Shown here piece after piece: positions 17,684 to 24,490 of a stretch of 64,000 nucleotides of DNA (positions within the stretch are counted from its first letter, which is position 1; each line of letters starts with the position of its first letter). The notes below the pieces were generated by a model. That model saw nothing but the letters and a program-made list of their open reading frames with translations, made no database searches and was not told the DNA's origin. The position numbers and the translations under genes are program-made. This stretch comes from Candidatus Gastranaerophilales bacterium. Lineage in GTDB: Bacteria > Cyanobacteriota > Vampirovibrionia > Gastranaerophilales > Gastranaerophilaceae. The DNA lies in the NCBI GenBank assembly GCA_944323255.1, contig CALURU010000006.1:1-64000 (forward strand), read 5' to 3'.

Positions 17684-18388
17684 ATGGACATAAAGTGTAA
17701 TTATCACCCTTATTATTTTAATCACTTTCAAGTTCCCCCGGATGATGCGGGAATAGTATTCTCAGGCGCACATAAATTACAGCCTGAAGTGCTGGAGAAA
17801 AGTGCGGATATATTTGTGAAAAGACCGGCTGGTGCAAAGTGCGCAGCCGGTCTTACGGGCATAAAACCTGTTGAAATTGCTAAGAAATCAGAAACTCTAT
17901 GGCAAAAACTGGGTAATTATGCAAAAAACTACGTAAAAAATATTAAACACACATACGAACACAAAGTCGTGTTTGCGCTTGTAGAAAAAGAACTTTTCGG
18001 CGGAAATACTATTGATAGCATTACACATGATGCGGATAAGATGATTATGTACCTTCTCGGTTTCCCTAAGTCTTTTGTGTCAAATTTTCACCGTAAACAT
18101 TCTGTCCATCACACACAAAGCGGCAAAAAATTGAATTTGAGAAGCATGTTGTGTGATAATATTGCTTCTTCTCCTGAATTTAAGCCGGAGAAAAAGTATT
18201 CATTAAGAGAACATTTTAATACTTCTCCTGAACTACAGAATGTAGACGGTTTTAAGGCTATTTTGGAAAGATACAACTATGGTGAAGATTTGGATTTTGA
18301 TAGAATAAACAGAGAAAAAATTTCCAGATATTCAGGTCTTAAAGGCTTAATGTTTCTTGCAGGCGCTTCTTTATTCAACCTCTTTTAG
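17684..18388 (+). CDS. Unknown protein with N-terminal VFSG motif
   Basis: A 234-residue protein of no recognised family. The N-terminus is Tyr/His/Asn-rich and contains GIVFSGAHKL, comparable to the FKG and FGR motifs of two other large unknown proteins in this window. The middle is basic and His-rich (FHRKHSVHHTQSGKK). The C-terminus ends hydrophobic (LKGLMFLAGASLFNLF). Its 3' end overlaps the convergent metallophosphoesterase gene by 18 nt. A GATAAT box lies 5 nt before the ATG. Confidence 0.7.
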   Translation: MDIKCNYHPYYFNHFQVPPDDAGIVFSGAHKLQPEVLEKSADIFVKRPAGAKCAAGLTGIKPVEIAKKSETLWQKLGNYAKNYVKNIKHTYEHKVVFALVEKELFGGNTIDSITHDADKMIMYLLGFPKSFVSNFHRKHSVHHTQSGKKLNLRSMLCDNIASSPEFKPEKKYSLREHFNTSPELQNVDGFKAILERYNYGEDLDFDRINREKISRYSGLKGLMFLAGASLFNLF

Positions 18389-19150
18389 TTGCGCCCAGAT
18401 TGTAGGGGTTTGGGTTTCATAATCTATGATATCAATGATTCTGTAGTATGGAACGCCTGCGGTTGTTATGTGCGTGATTCCATTTATATTTTTTTCGCTG
18501 TTAACGTCAAAATGCCCTGAAATTATTGCTTTAACATTTTTGTGTTTGGCAAGTACTGCCATGTATTTTTCCGGTTTAAAAGTATAATATGTTTCCTTGT
18601 CGGCAGGTGGAATAATAGGAAAATGCTGGAAAATTATTACATGGTTTTGAGGGTATTTGGAAAGTTCCGTATCCAGCCAGTTTAATGTGTCGTCCTTGAA
18701 ATACCCGTTTGTGCTTGGAATAACTTCTTTTGCGCCGTCTGCTACTGCAAAAATTATGCCGTCTTTTTCAAATATGTAATTTTGAGTCTCCGGCTTATAC
18801 TTTCTGACTTTTTTCTTGACAATTTTAATATACTCTGCCTTGCTCATATCCTTCAATTTATTAACTTCTTTGTCCCCGAGTACGATATAAAACTGGCATT
18901 TTAGTTTCTTTGCTTCTTCCAGAAAAGCTTCCAAAGTTTGAGGTGAAGGCTTGTTTATGTTGTCGCCTGTAAAGACAACAAATTCAACATCTTTCCGGCT
19001 GTTTATATCTTCAATAATCTTTTTAAATGCAGTGTTTTCAGAGTCGTTAGTAAATCTAGCATCACTTATTTGTACGAATCGCAAATCCTTTGCCTGCGCT
19101 GTACCTGCTAAAATTATAAATGCAAAAAGTAAGTTCAAAATTTTTTTCAT
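18371..19150 (-). CDS. Degenerate calcineurin-like metallophosphoesterase
   Basis: An exported 259-residue protein with signal peptide (MKKILNLLFAFIILAGTAQA). It has the fold of a metallophosphoesterase, but most metal ligands are changed. The first motif DxH is SDAR (D30, R32). GD is kept (TGDN, 61-64). GNHE is replaced by GDKE (92-95). The lone His is kept (FQHF, H176). GHxH is GHFD (212-215). The start at 19150 has GAGGTG in front, so the longer frame to 19183 is unlikely. It is probably a pseudoenzyme, or an enzyme using a different metal set. Confidence 0.8.
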   Translation of the reverse strand: MKKILNLLFAFIILAGTAQAKDLRFVQISDARFTNDSENTAFKKIIEDINSRKDVEFVVFTGDNINKPSPQTLEAFLEEAKKLKCQFYIVLGDKEVNKLKDMSKAEYIKIVKKKVRKYKPETQNYIFEKDGIIFAVADGAKEVIPSTNGYFKDDTLNWLDTELSKYPQNHVIIFQHFPIIPPADKETYYTFKPEKYMAVLAKHKNVKAIISGHFDVNSEKNINGITHITTAGVPYYRIIDIIDYETQTPTIWAQLKEVE

Positions 19151-19236
19151 TTTCACCTCGTCAGAAGTGATTTTATCACACAAACACGTTGAGTAGAAGG
19201 GGCATAATTCTAAAAACTTCTCTTTTTGCTTCAGGT

Positions 19237-20184
19237 TTATTTAACCCAGCATGCTGAATAGTGATTGGAATTTCTTTTTGTAAGTTCCGGTTCTTTAACA
19301 TCACACACTTCCGGCTTGCAAATATCGCATCTCGGGTGGAATTTGCATCCAATAATTTCTTCCTGAATACTTGGCGGCGCACCTTCAATTGTTCTAAGTT
19401 TCAGTGCAGGATTGCGTGTAGGAAGCGAATTTAGCAAGGCGACAGAATACGGATGAAGCGGGCGTTTAAAAAACTCTCTTGCCGGTGCTTCTTCCACTAC
19501 ATGACCTGCATACATGACCGAAACGTAGTCGGCATAGTTGCTTACGAGTGCTAAATCGTGAGAAATCAGAAGAATTGTTGTTCCGAATTCTTTTTTTATT
19601 TCGTCCAATAAATCCATAATCTGTTTCTGAATAGTAACATCGAGCGCTGTTGTCGGCTCGTCCGCAATGATAAGTTCTGCCTGACAGGCAAGCGCCATTG
19701 CGATAATAATTCTCTGTTTCATTCCACCGGAAAATTCGTGCGGATAAAAGTTCAGTTTTTTATCCGCATCAGGAATGCTGACTAAATTCATAACTTCCTT
19801 AGCTTTCCTAAGCGCCTGTCTTTCTGATACCCTTGAATGTGCCTGTATCGCTTCAACAAGCTGATTCCCTATTGTATAAAGAGGATTGAGCGAAGTCATG
19901 GGGTCTTGCGGGATGAGAGCAATTTTATTTCCTCTAAGTTCCCGCATCTGTTTTTCTTTGTATTCCAGCAGATTCTCGCCCTTAAAGTATATGCTTCCGT
20001 CAGTAATTTTTGCCCCTTTAGGCAAAAGCCGCATAACAGACATTGCTGTCATACTCTTACCACAGCCTGATTCTCCGACAAGAGCGTGCATACTTCCCCG
20101 TCCGAGGGATAAATTAACATTATAAAGCGCTTGATATTGTCCGAAAAACAGATTTAAATATCTTATTTCCAAAATATTTTCCAT
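19237..20184 (-). CDS. Oligopeptide/dipeptide ABC transporter ATPase (OppD/DppD type)
   Basis: Cytoplasmic ATPase of a peptide or nickel importer, 315 residues. Walker A GESGCGKS, Q-loop IPQDPMTSLNPL, signature FSGGMKQR, Walker B LIIADEPTTALD and switch His in LLISHD are all intact. The C-terminal Opp-type region has Cys residues (CKFHPRCDICKPEVC) typical of the family Fe-S-like motif. No permease, binding protein or OppF partner is nearby. A TAAAAT box ends exactly 6 nt before the ATG with no Shine-Dalgarno. Confidence 0.93.
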   Translation of the reverse strand: MENILEIRYLNLFFGQYQALYNVNLSLGRGSMHALVGESGCGKSMTAMSVMRLLPKGAKITDGSIYFKGENLLEYKEKQMRELRGNKIALIPQDPMTSLNPLYTIGNQLVEAIQAHSRVSERQALRKAKEVMNLVSIPDADKKLNFYPHEFSGGMKQRIIIAMALACQAELIIADEPTTALDVTIQKQIMDLLDEIKKEFGTTILLISHDLALVSNYADYVSVMYAGHVVEEAPAREFFKRPLHPYSVALLNSLPTRNPALKLRTIEGAPPSIQEEIIGCKFHPRCDICKPEVCDVKEPELTKRNSNHYSACWVK

Positions 20185-20190
20185 AAAGCT

Positions 20191-20196
20191 ATTTTA
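20191..20196 (-). promoter_or_regulatory. -10-like TAAAAT, 6 nt before oppD-like ATG
   Basis: TAAAAT on the minus strand ends 6 nt upstream of the start codon, the spacing repeated at eleven other genes here. Predicted leaderless start. Confidence 0.5.
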
Positions 20197-20251
20197 AAAC
20201 GTACCTGCTGAAAAAGGAATAAGTAAACAAGATGATATTTTGGCAATCAAG

Positions 20252-20506
20252 ATGATTACACGATTTCTTAATCTTCAATCCAATGACAACATTCCACAGA
20301 TGACATTTAATGAGATAATAAGACAGGCGAACCGGTTTGGGTTATTAAAATCTAACCTGATAAAATGGACAGAATACAGACAAAAGCGTAATGCGACTTC
20401 GCAAACATATGATGAAAATGTCGCAAATGAAGTAATAGCAATTATTCCAGAGTTCAAAACAGAGGCAGAATTCTTGTTATCTAAGTTGAAAGAACAAAAT
20501 ATCTGA
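20252..20506 (+). pseudogene. N-terminally truncated nucleotidyltransferase substrate-binding (HI0074/HEPN-like) fragment
   Basis: The 84 residues resemble the C-terminal half of the HI0074-like HEPN proteins that pair with MNT nucleotidyltransferases: TFNEIIRQANRFGLL, then RQKRNATSQTYDEN and a helical tail. The RxxxxH core of HEPN is altered (RNATSQ, with Gln where His is usual). The first ~55 residues of the family are missing. The open frame upstream has no good start or ribosome-binding site, and no nucleotidyltransferase gene is adjacent. Most likely a remnant, although a short functional protein is not excluded. Confidence 0.45.
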
Positions 20507-20548
20507 AAATTTTAGAAATATAATTTCTAATGACCTTGTAGAACTTGC

Positions 20549-21196
20549 TTAGTGCAGGTTCTGGATTGCTTTTTTATAATCAGTCTGATTAAAAATATAA
20601 CTTCCTGCAACAAGTGAATTAGCCCCGAGAGAAGTACAAATTCTGGAAGTCAGGTTATTAATTCCGCCATCTACCTGAATTATAAGATTATCCGGAGCGT
20701 GTTCTTTTATGACAGGTATTTTCATCGCACAGTCGTGCATAAATTCCTGTCCGCCAAAACCAGGCTCTACTGTCATAATAAGAATTAAGTCTAATTTATC
20801 AAGAAGCGGAAAAACTTCTTCCGGCAAAGTTTTGGGTTTTATAGAAACTCCTGCTTTGACGTTAAAGGATTTTATCAGTGTGATTGTTTCTTCTGCATGG
20901 CTGATATCTCTGCAAGCTTCCAGATGAAATGTCAGAATATCAGAGCCAGCCTTACTAAAAGCTTCAATATATTTTTCCGGATTGTCTATCATAAGATGAG
21001 TATCCAGTACAAGATCTGTAGCCTTTCTCAACGATTTGACCACCGGAATGCCTATAGTTATGTTGGGTACAAAATGCCCGTCCATAACGTCTATATGAAC
21101 CCATTTTGCACCGGCTTCCTTTACTGCATTTATCTCTTTTGCAAGATTTGCAAAATCAGCTGATAATATTGATGGTGAGATGATTACTTCTTTCAT
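20549..21196 (-). CDS. rpe: Ribulose-phosphate 3-epimerase
   Basis: Pentose-phosphate enzyme interconverting ribulose 5-phosphate and xylulose 5-phosphate, 215 residues from MKEVIISPSILSADF. TIM-barrel and active-site motifs: ILSADF, WVHIDVMDGHFVPN (catalytic Asp and His), LDTHLMI, TVEPGFGGQEF and QVDGGINN. The longer frame reaches 21292 but would add 32 unrelated residues, so the start is set at 21196. A TAAAAT box lies 7 nt before this ATG. Confidence 0.96.
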   Translation of the reverse strand: MKEVIISPSILSADFANLAKEINAVKEAGAKWVHIDVMDGHFVPNITIGIPVVKSLRKATDLVLDTHLMIDNPEKYIEAFSKAGSDILTFHLEACRDISHAEETITLIKSFNVKAGVSIKPKTLPEEVFPLLDKLDLILIMTVEPGFGGQEFMHDCAMKIPVIKEHAPDNLIIQVDGGINNLTSRICTSLGANSLVAGSYIFNQTDYKKAIQNLH

Positions 21197-21267
21197 ATAA
21201 TTTATTTTAGCATATATATTGTTATTTTCAGATATTTCATATATAATGATATTAAGAGGGTAGCCAA

Positions 21268-21639
21268 ATGATTGACGTAGATATAGATGCAATAAAAGAT
21301 TACATGAAAAAGCTCCAAAAAGTAATTAATTTTGATGCAACTTTTTCAATAGCCGGATTTAAATTGATACAAAAAAGAAAAATTGAAGATGTTCTTTGCT
21401 GTGTTTATGCAAAATTGCCTGAATCTTATAAAAAAATGCTTAAAACAAAGGTTGATGTTCAGCGTTATAATTCAGTATTATGCTACAGCCTTTTGATGAA
21501 ACTCCTGTCAAAGAAATTTTTTCTTGACAAAAATCTTATTATTGTACGTGTAAATGAAGTTAATAAATTAATAAGTGCGGTAATTGTTTCTATAGACCGT
21601 GATATAAGCACTATAGAACAATTGCTTAACAGAGATTAA
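21268..21639 (+). CDS. Small paralogue of the next coiled-coil protein
   Basis: A 123-residue unknown protein. Residues about 8-60 align with the N-terminal domain of the next gene (FxxxGFxLIxKxxIxxxL...YAxLPExxKxM), so the two are diverged tandem duplicates. The C-terminal half is helical and lacks the coiled coil of its neighbour. AGAGGG precedes the ATG. Its promoter region overlaps the divergent rpe gene start. Confidence 0.7.
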   Translation: MIDVDIDAIKDYMKKLQKVINFDATFSIAGFKLIQKRKIEDVLCCVYAKLPESYKKMLKTKVDVQRYNSVLCYSLLMKLLSKKFFLDKNLIIVRVNEVNKLISAVIVSIDRDISTIEQLLNRD

Positions 21640-21723
21640 TTTTGCCCCGTATACCATGCGTTGACTTTTATTTACTACTTGTTGTACAATCTTGTTGACT
21701 ATCATACAAATATGGAGTAAAAA

Positions 21724-22317
21724 ATGAATTCACAACAAGATGTTATATACGGTTTAATGAACGATTTAGAAGAGGCACTTGATAATAAGGGGTTTCCTTT
21801 ATTGGGTTATTCTATAGTAAAAAAAGATACTGTTACAAACATCTTGGACAAATTGTATGCGGCACTTCCTGATGAAATTAAGGAAGCTCGTTCTCTTTTG
21901 AGACGCAAGGATGAACTCCAGTATGAAGCACAGCAGAAGGCAGAAAAAGTCGTTTCTGACGCTCAGGCTGAAGCAAATAGATTGTTAAGCGAATCAGATT
22001 TGTTAAGAGCAGTTCAGAGAGAAGCTGAAAAGATTAAAGAACAGGTAATCAACGATTGCGAAGAAATTAAACGTAAGGCGGTTGATGAAGCTGAAAATAT
22101 CAGGGTTCAGGCTATAGATGAAGCCACAAGGATTAAAGACGGTGCTAATATCTATGCGGAGCAGGTTTTAACAAGTTTGGAACAAAATTTGGGGCAGCTT
22201 CAGGAAGTTGTTAAAAATGGTCAGGTTCAGCTTGAAAGAAGAAGAATGGAATCAGAAGAACCGGGCATCTATGCAAACCAGCATCCGGAATATGCTAAAG
22301 ATTTTAAGATGAATTAA
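21724..22317 (+). CDS. Coiled-coil protein, ATP-synthase-b-like
   Basis: A 197-residue protein. Residues 1-60 form a small N-terminal domain shared with the preceding gene (GFPLLGYSIVKKD, LYAALPDEIKEAR). Residues about 65-180 form a long alanine/glutamate heptad coiled coil resembling F0 subunit b or DivIVA-type rods. There is no transmembrane segment, so it is not the ATP synthase subunit. It probably acts as a cytoplasmic scaffold. GGAG lies 6 nt before the ATG. Confidence 0.7.
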   Translation: MNSQQDVIYGLMNDLEEALDNKGFPLLGYSIVKKDTVTNILDKLYAALPDEIKEARSLLRRKDELQYEAQQKAEKVVSDAQAEANRLLSESDLLRAVQREAEKIKEQVINDCEEIKRKAVDEAENIRVQAIDEATRIKDGANIYAEQVLTSLEQNLGQLQEVVKNGQVQLERRRMESEEPGIYANQHPEYAKDFKMN

Positions 22318-22366
22318 CCATCTTTTAAAAAAATGTTTTTTGCAATGGAGATTTGTCTTTCTATTG

Positions 22367-22372
22367 TATAAT
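22367..22372 (+). promoter_or_regulatory. -10 TATAAT, 6 nt before plsC-like ATG
   Basis: Perfect TATAAT ending 6 nt before the start codon of the acyltransferase gene, without a Shine-Dalgarno between. Predicted leaderless start. Confidence 0.6.
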
Positions 22373-22378
22373 CTTATT

Positions 22379-23086
22379 ATGAAATATGTAAGATCATTGA
22401 TAGCTGTATTTTGTTTCGGAGTATTCGGAACAGGTTCTATTATTCTTAACTTTTTATTGTTTCCGTTCATTAAAAACCATAAGGAATTGTGTTCGGATAT
22501 TATTCATTACACGTGGAGATTTTTCTTATATTTGATGATGGCATTTAAACTCTTCAGGCTTGATATCAAAAAACTTGATAAGATTGAAAATAAAGTAATT
22601 GTAGCGACCCATCCGAGCTTTATTGATATTGTAATTTTAATCGGGCTGGTTCCGAGGACTACCTGCGTGGTAAAAGAGTCGCTTGCTCATAATTCTATTC
22701 TAAAACATATTATCGGGAGTATTTTTATCACAAACGAAATTGATATTGAGGTTTTAAAAACAGATTCAAAACGAATGCTGGATAAAGGATTTAATTTTGT
22801 TGTGTTTCCTGCCGGAAGAAGGCACAGGAAGGATGAGCATTTGAAGATGAAAAAAGGTGCAGCTTTAATTGCTCTGAATGCGGGGAAAAATATTGTTCCG
22901 GTAAAAATTTCCAATGACGGAGATTTTTTGTATATTCACGAGCCTTTTTATGCTGTAAACAACCGATGCGTAACCTTTGAACTGGAGCAGATGCCGGAAA
23001 TTAATATAAGTGATTATGCTGAAGATACGGAAATTTCAGCAAAACATAAGATTACAAAACAAATAGAAATAGAGTTGTATAGTTAA
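22379..23086 (+). CDS. PlsC-type lysophospholipid/APE-locus acyltransferase
   Basis: Membrane-associated HxxxxD acyltransferase, 235 residues. A hydrophobic N-terminus (IAVFCFGVFGTGSIILNFLLF) is followed by the catalytic ATHPSFID (H78, D83). The second block, normally FPEGTRS, reads FPAGRRH, so the conserved Glu and Thr are missing. It probably transfers an acyl chain from ACP onto a lipid acceptor, corresponding to the ApeD-type enzyme of aryl-polyene loci, since ACPs and other APE-like genes follow downstream. The start at 22379 is preferred over 22340. Confidence 0.85.
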   Translation: MKYVRSLIAVFCFGVFGTGSIILNFLLFPFIKNHKELCSDIIHYTWRFFLYLMMAFKLFRLDIKKLDKIENKVIVATHPSFIDIVILIGLVPRTTCVVKESLAHNSILKHIIGSIFITNEIDIEVLKTDSKRMLDKGFNFVVFPAGRRHRKDEHLKMKKGAALIALNAGKNIVPVKISNDGDFLYIHEPFYAVNNRCVTFELEQMPEINISDYAEDTEISAKHKITKQIEIELYS

Positions 23087-23104
23087 ATATTGAACATTTA
23101 AAAT
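23075..23104 (+). promoter_or_regulatory. Candidate promoter of toxin-like peptide mRNA
   Basis: -35 TTGTAT (23075-23080), 18-nt spacer, -10 TAAAAT (23099-23104). The predicted transcript begins near 23112, just before GGGGCAGCCTGTA, which can pair with the 3' end of the same RNA. It overlaps the end of the acyltransferase gene. Confidence 0.45.
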
Positions 23105-23202
23105 AAAATATCAAGGGGCAGCCTGTATCTTTTTTAAGAAACGTCAGTACAACAAAATACTTTAGCCATAGGCTGATAGTTTCAAAGAAAGGAGGGCAAG
23201 TT

Positions 23203-23295
23203 ATGGAGAATATCAATTTAAGTCTTATGATTTTGTTTTTGATTTTATTCATAATAAAAAATGACACCCATCAATTAAGAGAAGTGTCACTTTAG
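23203..23295 (+). CDS. Hydrophobic 30-aa peptide, type I toxin-like
   Basis: A 30-residue peptide (MENINLSLMILFLILFIIKN plus a 10-residue polar tail): one transmembrane helix and a charged end. A very strong AAAGGAGGG lies 7 nt before the ATG. The leader carries GGGGC and CCTGTA (23115-23119, 23122-23127), which pair with GCCCC and TACAGG at 23327-23331 and 23301-23306, so the full mRNA could fold 5' to 3' and hide its ribosome-binding site. A convergent antisense RNA is predicted. This architecture is that of type I toxin mRNAs (AapA, hok). No sequence family is recognised, and the toxin role is inferred. Confidence 0.6.
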   Translation: MENINLSLMILFLILFIIKNDTHQLREVSL

Positions 23296-23334
23296 CCATT
23301 TACAGGTTATGGCAGTTGCAGCTGCCGCCCCGAT
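23254..23334 (-). ncRNA. Predicted antisense RNA (antitoxin candidate)
   Basis: An excellent minus-strand promoter, TTGAAA (23363-23368), 16-nt spacer, TATAAT (23341-23346), would start a short RNA near 23334. It contains a GGCAG/CTGCC hairpin and ends at a terminator, stem TGACAC/GTGTCA followed by six U residues (about 23255-23262), which lies inside the peptide ORF. The RNA of about 80 nt would be fully complementary to the 3' half of the peptide mRNA. Confidence 0.55.
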
Positions 23335-23560
23335 ATTTTTATTATAACTTATTTTATTGATTTTTCAATCCTGCGGGTAAAAATTTTTTTGCGTACAGTT
23401 TGCTTGCTTGGCAAGCAAGGTCAGGCTTTGTCTGACAAAAACAAAAGAGATTCTTCGCCCCTGAATTGATATCGGACTCAGAATGACAATTAACCTCTAT
23501 TCACTATTCACTAACAAAAATAAATTTACCCCGTTTTTCGTTTGAAGAATATTTGTATAG
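23296..23560. other. Intergenic region with repeat remnants
   Basis: After the peptide locus no gene is seen up to the ACP promoter. Two small hairpins (GCTTGCTTGGCAAGC and GTCAGGCTTTGTCTGAC, about 23400-23435) and a decayed repeat (AGATTCTTCG ... CTCAGAATGACA, 23449-23490) that recurs at 30178-30215 are present. Confidence 0.5.
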
Positions 23561-23567
23561 TTTATGA

Positions 23568-23573
23568 TATAAT
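23568..23573 (+). promoter_or_regulatory. -10 TATAAT, 6 nt before first ACP ATG
   Basis: Perfect TATAAT ending 6 nt before the ATG of the first acyl carrier protein. This is the likely promoter of the seven-gene 23.6-28.7 kb operon. Leaderless start predicted. Confidence 0.6.
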
Positions 23574-23579
23574 ATCGGT

Positions 23580-23837
23580 ATGAGTATAAAAGAAGATATA
23601 AAAAATTTAATTATTGAATCATTGGCGCTCGAGGAAATAACTCCTGATGATATCAAAGATGATGAGCCTTTATTTAACGAAGGTTTAGGGCTTGATTCTA
23701 TAGATGCGCTGGAACTTGGCATGGCAATTAAGCGCAAGTACAATATTTCTATGGAAGAAGATAAGGAAGTAAATAAAAAGTATTTTTATTCTGTAAATAC
23801 TTTGAGCGAATTTGTGGAGTCAAAAATCAATGGCTGA
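23580..23837 (+). CDS. Acyl carrier protein (ApeE-like)
   Basis: An 85-residue acyl carrier protein. The phosphopantetheine attachment serine is S40 in GLGLDSIDALELG. It is acidic and four-helical, with a typical N-terminus (MSIKEDIKNLIIESLALEEI). First gene of a tightly packed operon. The second ACP gene starts 8 nt before its stop. Paired ACPs at the head of an operon are typical for aryl-polyene and related specialised fatty-acid loci. Confidence 0.93.
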   Translation: MSIKEDIKNLIIESLALEEITPDDIKDDEPLFNEGLGLDSIDALELGMAIKRKYNISMEEDKEVNKKYFYSVNTLSEFVESKING

Positions 23838-24084
23838 GAAGTTCACAAAAGAGCAGATTCTTGAGGAGTTAAAAAAGATTCTGACAGAAGAGCTTGAAAT
23901 TGATGAAGAAAATATTAAACCGGAGGCAAATCTGTTTCAGGATTTGGATCTGGATAGTATTGATGCGGTTGATATTGCTGTTCGTATGCAGAAATTTACT
24001 GACAAAAAGCTTTCACCTGCGGAATTTAAGAAAATTCAGACGATTAATGATGTAGTGGAAGCTGTATATGCTCTTCTTGGATAA
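23830..24084 (+). CDS. Acyl carrier protein (ApeF-like)
   Basis: A second acyl carrier protein of 84 residues from MAEKFTKEQILEEL. The attachment serine is S43 in DLDLDSIDAVDIA. It overlaps the first ACP by 8 nt and the following membrane-protein gene by 17 nt, so the three are translated together. The longer frame starting at 23812 is not needed. Confidence 0.93.
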   Translation: MAEKFTKEQILEELKKILTEELEIDEENIKPEANLFQDLDLDSIDAVDIAVRMQKFTDKKLSPAEFKKIQTINDVVEAVYALLG

Positions 24085-24490
24085 AATCTGGCGGACAATT
24101 AAGGCTCTTGCACCGTTTATCGGTATGTTTGCCGTTATCGGATTATTTCATTTTACTGATTTTATTTTGCTGAAATATTATCCGCCTGTTATGAATTTTT
24201 GTCTGTTTTTTATCTTTTTTTCTTCTCTTTTTCAAGAGAGGACTGTTATACAAAAAATCGCACTTGCGTCTGATCCTGATTCTAACGAAGCAGTTATGAA
24301 CTATACCAGAAACTTGACTTATATTTGGGCGTTATTTACGTTTTTAAATTTTCTTGTATCTGTAGGGACTGTTTTTATGTCTGAAAAAATCTGGGCATTG
24401 TATAACGGATTTATTTCTTATCTTCTTGTCGGAATAATTTTTATTATAGAATATATAGTAAGAATAAATTTTATGAGGAAGCATGGATAA
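24068..24490 (+). CDS. COG4648-type membrane protein (ApeG-like)
   Basis: A 140-residue inner-membrane protein with about four helices. The order of landmarks NYTRNLTYIWALFTFLNF, then KIWALYNGFISYLLVGIIFI and EYIVRINF matches the small membrane protein found in aryl-polyene and related loci (ApeG). Its molecular role is unknown. It overlaps both neighbours by a few bases. Confidence 0.85.
   Translation: MLFLDKIWRTIKALAPFIGMFAVIGLFHFTDFILLKYYPPVMNFCLFFIFFSSLFQERTVIQKIALASDPDSNEAVMNYTRNLTYIWALFTFLNFLVSVGTVFMSEKIWALYNGFISYLLVGIIFIIEYIVRINFMRKHG

Noticed and set aside
21268-22317. F0 ATP synthase subunit b
   Set aside because: Coiled coil is similar but no membrane anchor and no other atp genes are near.
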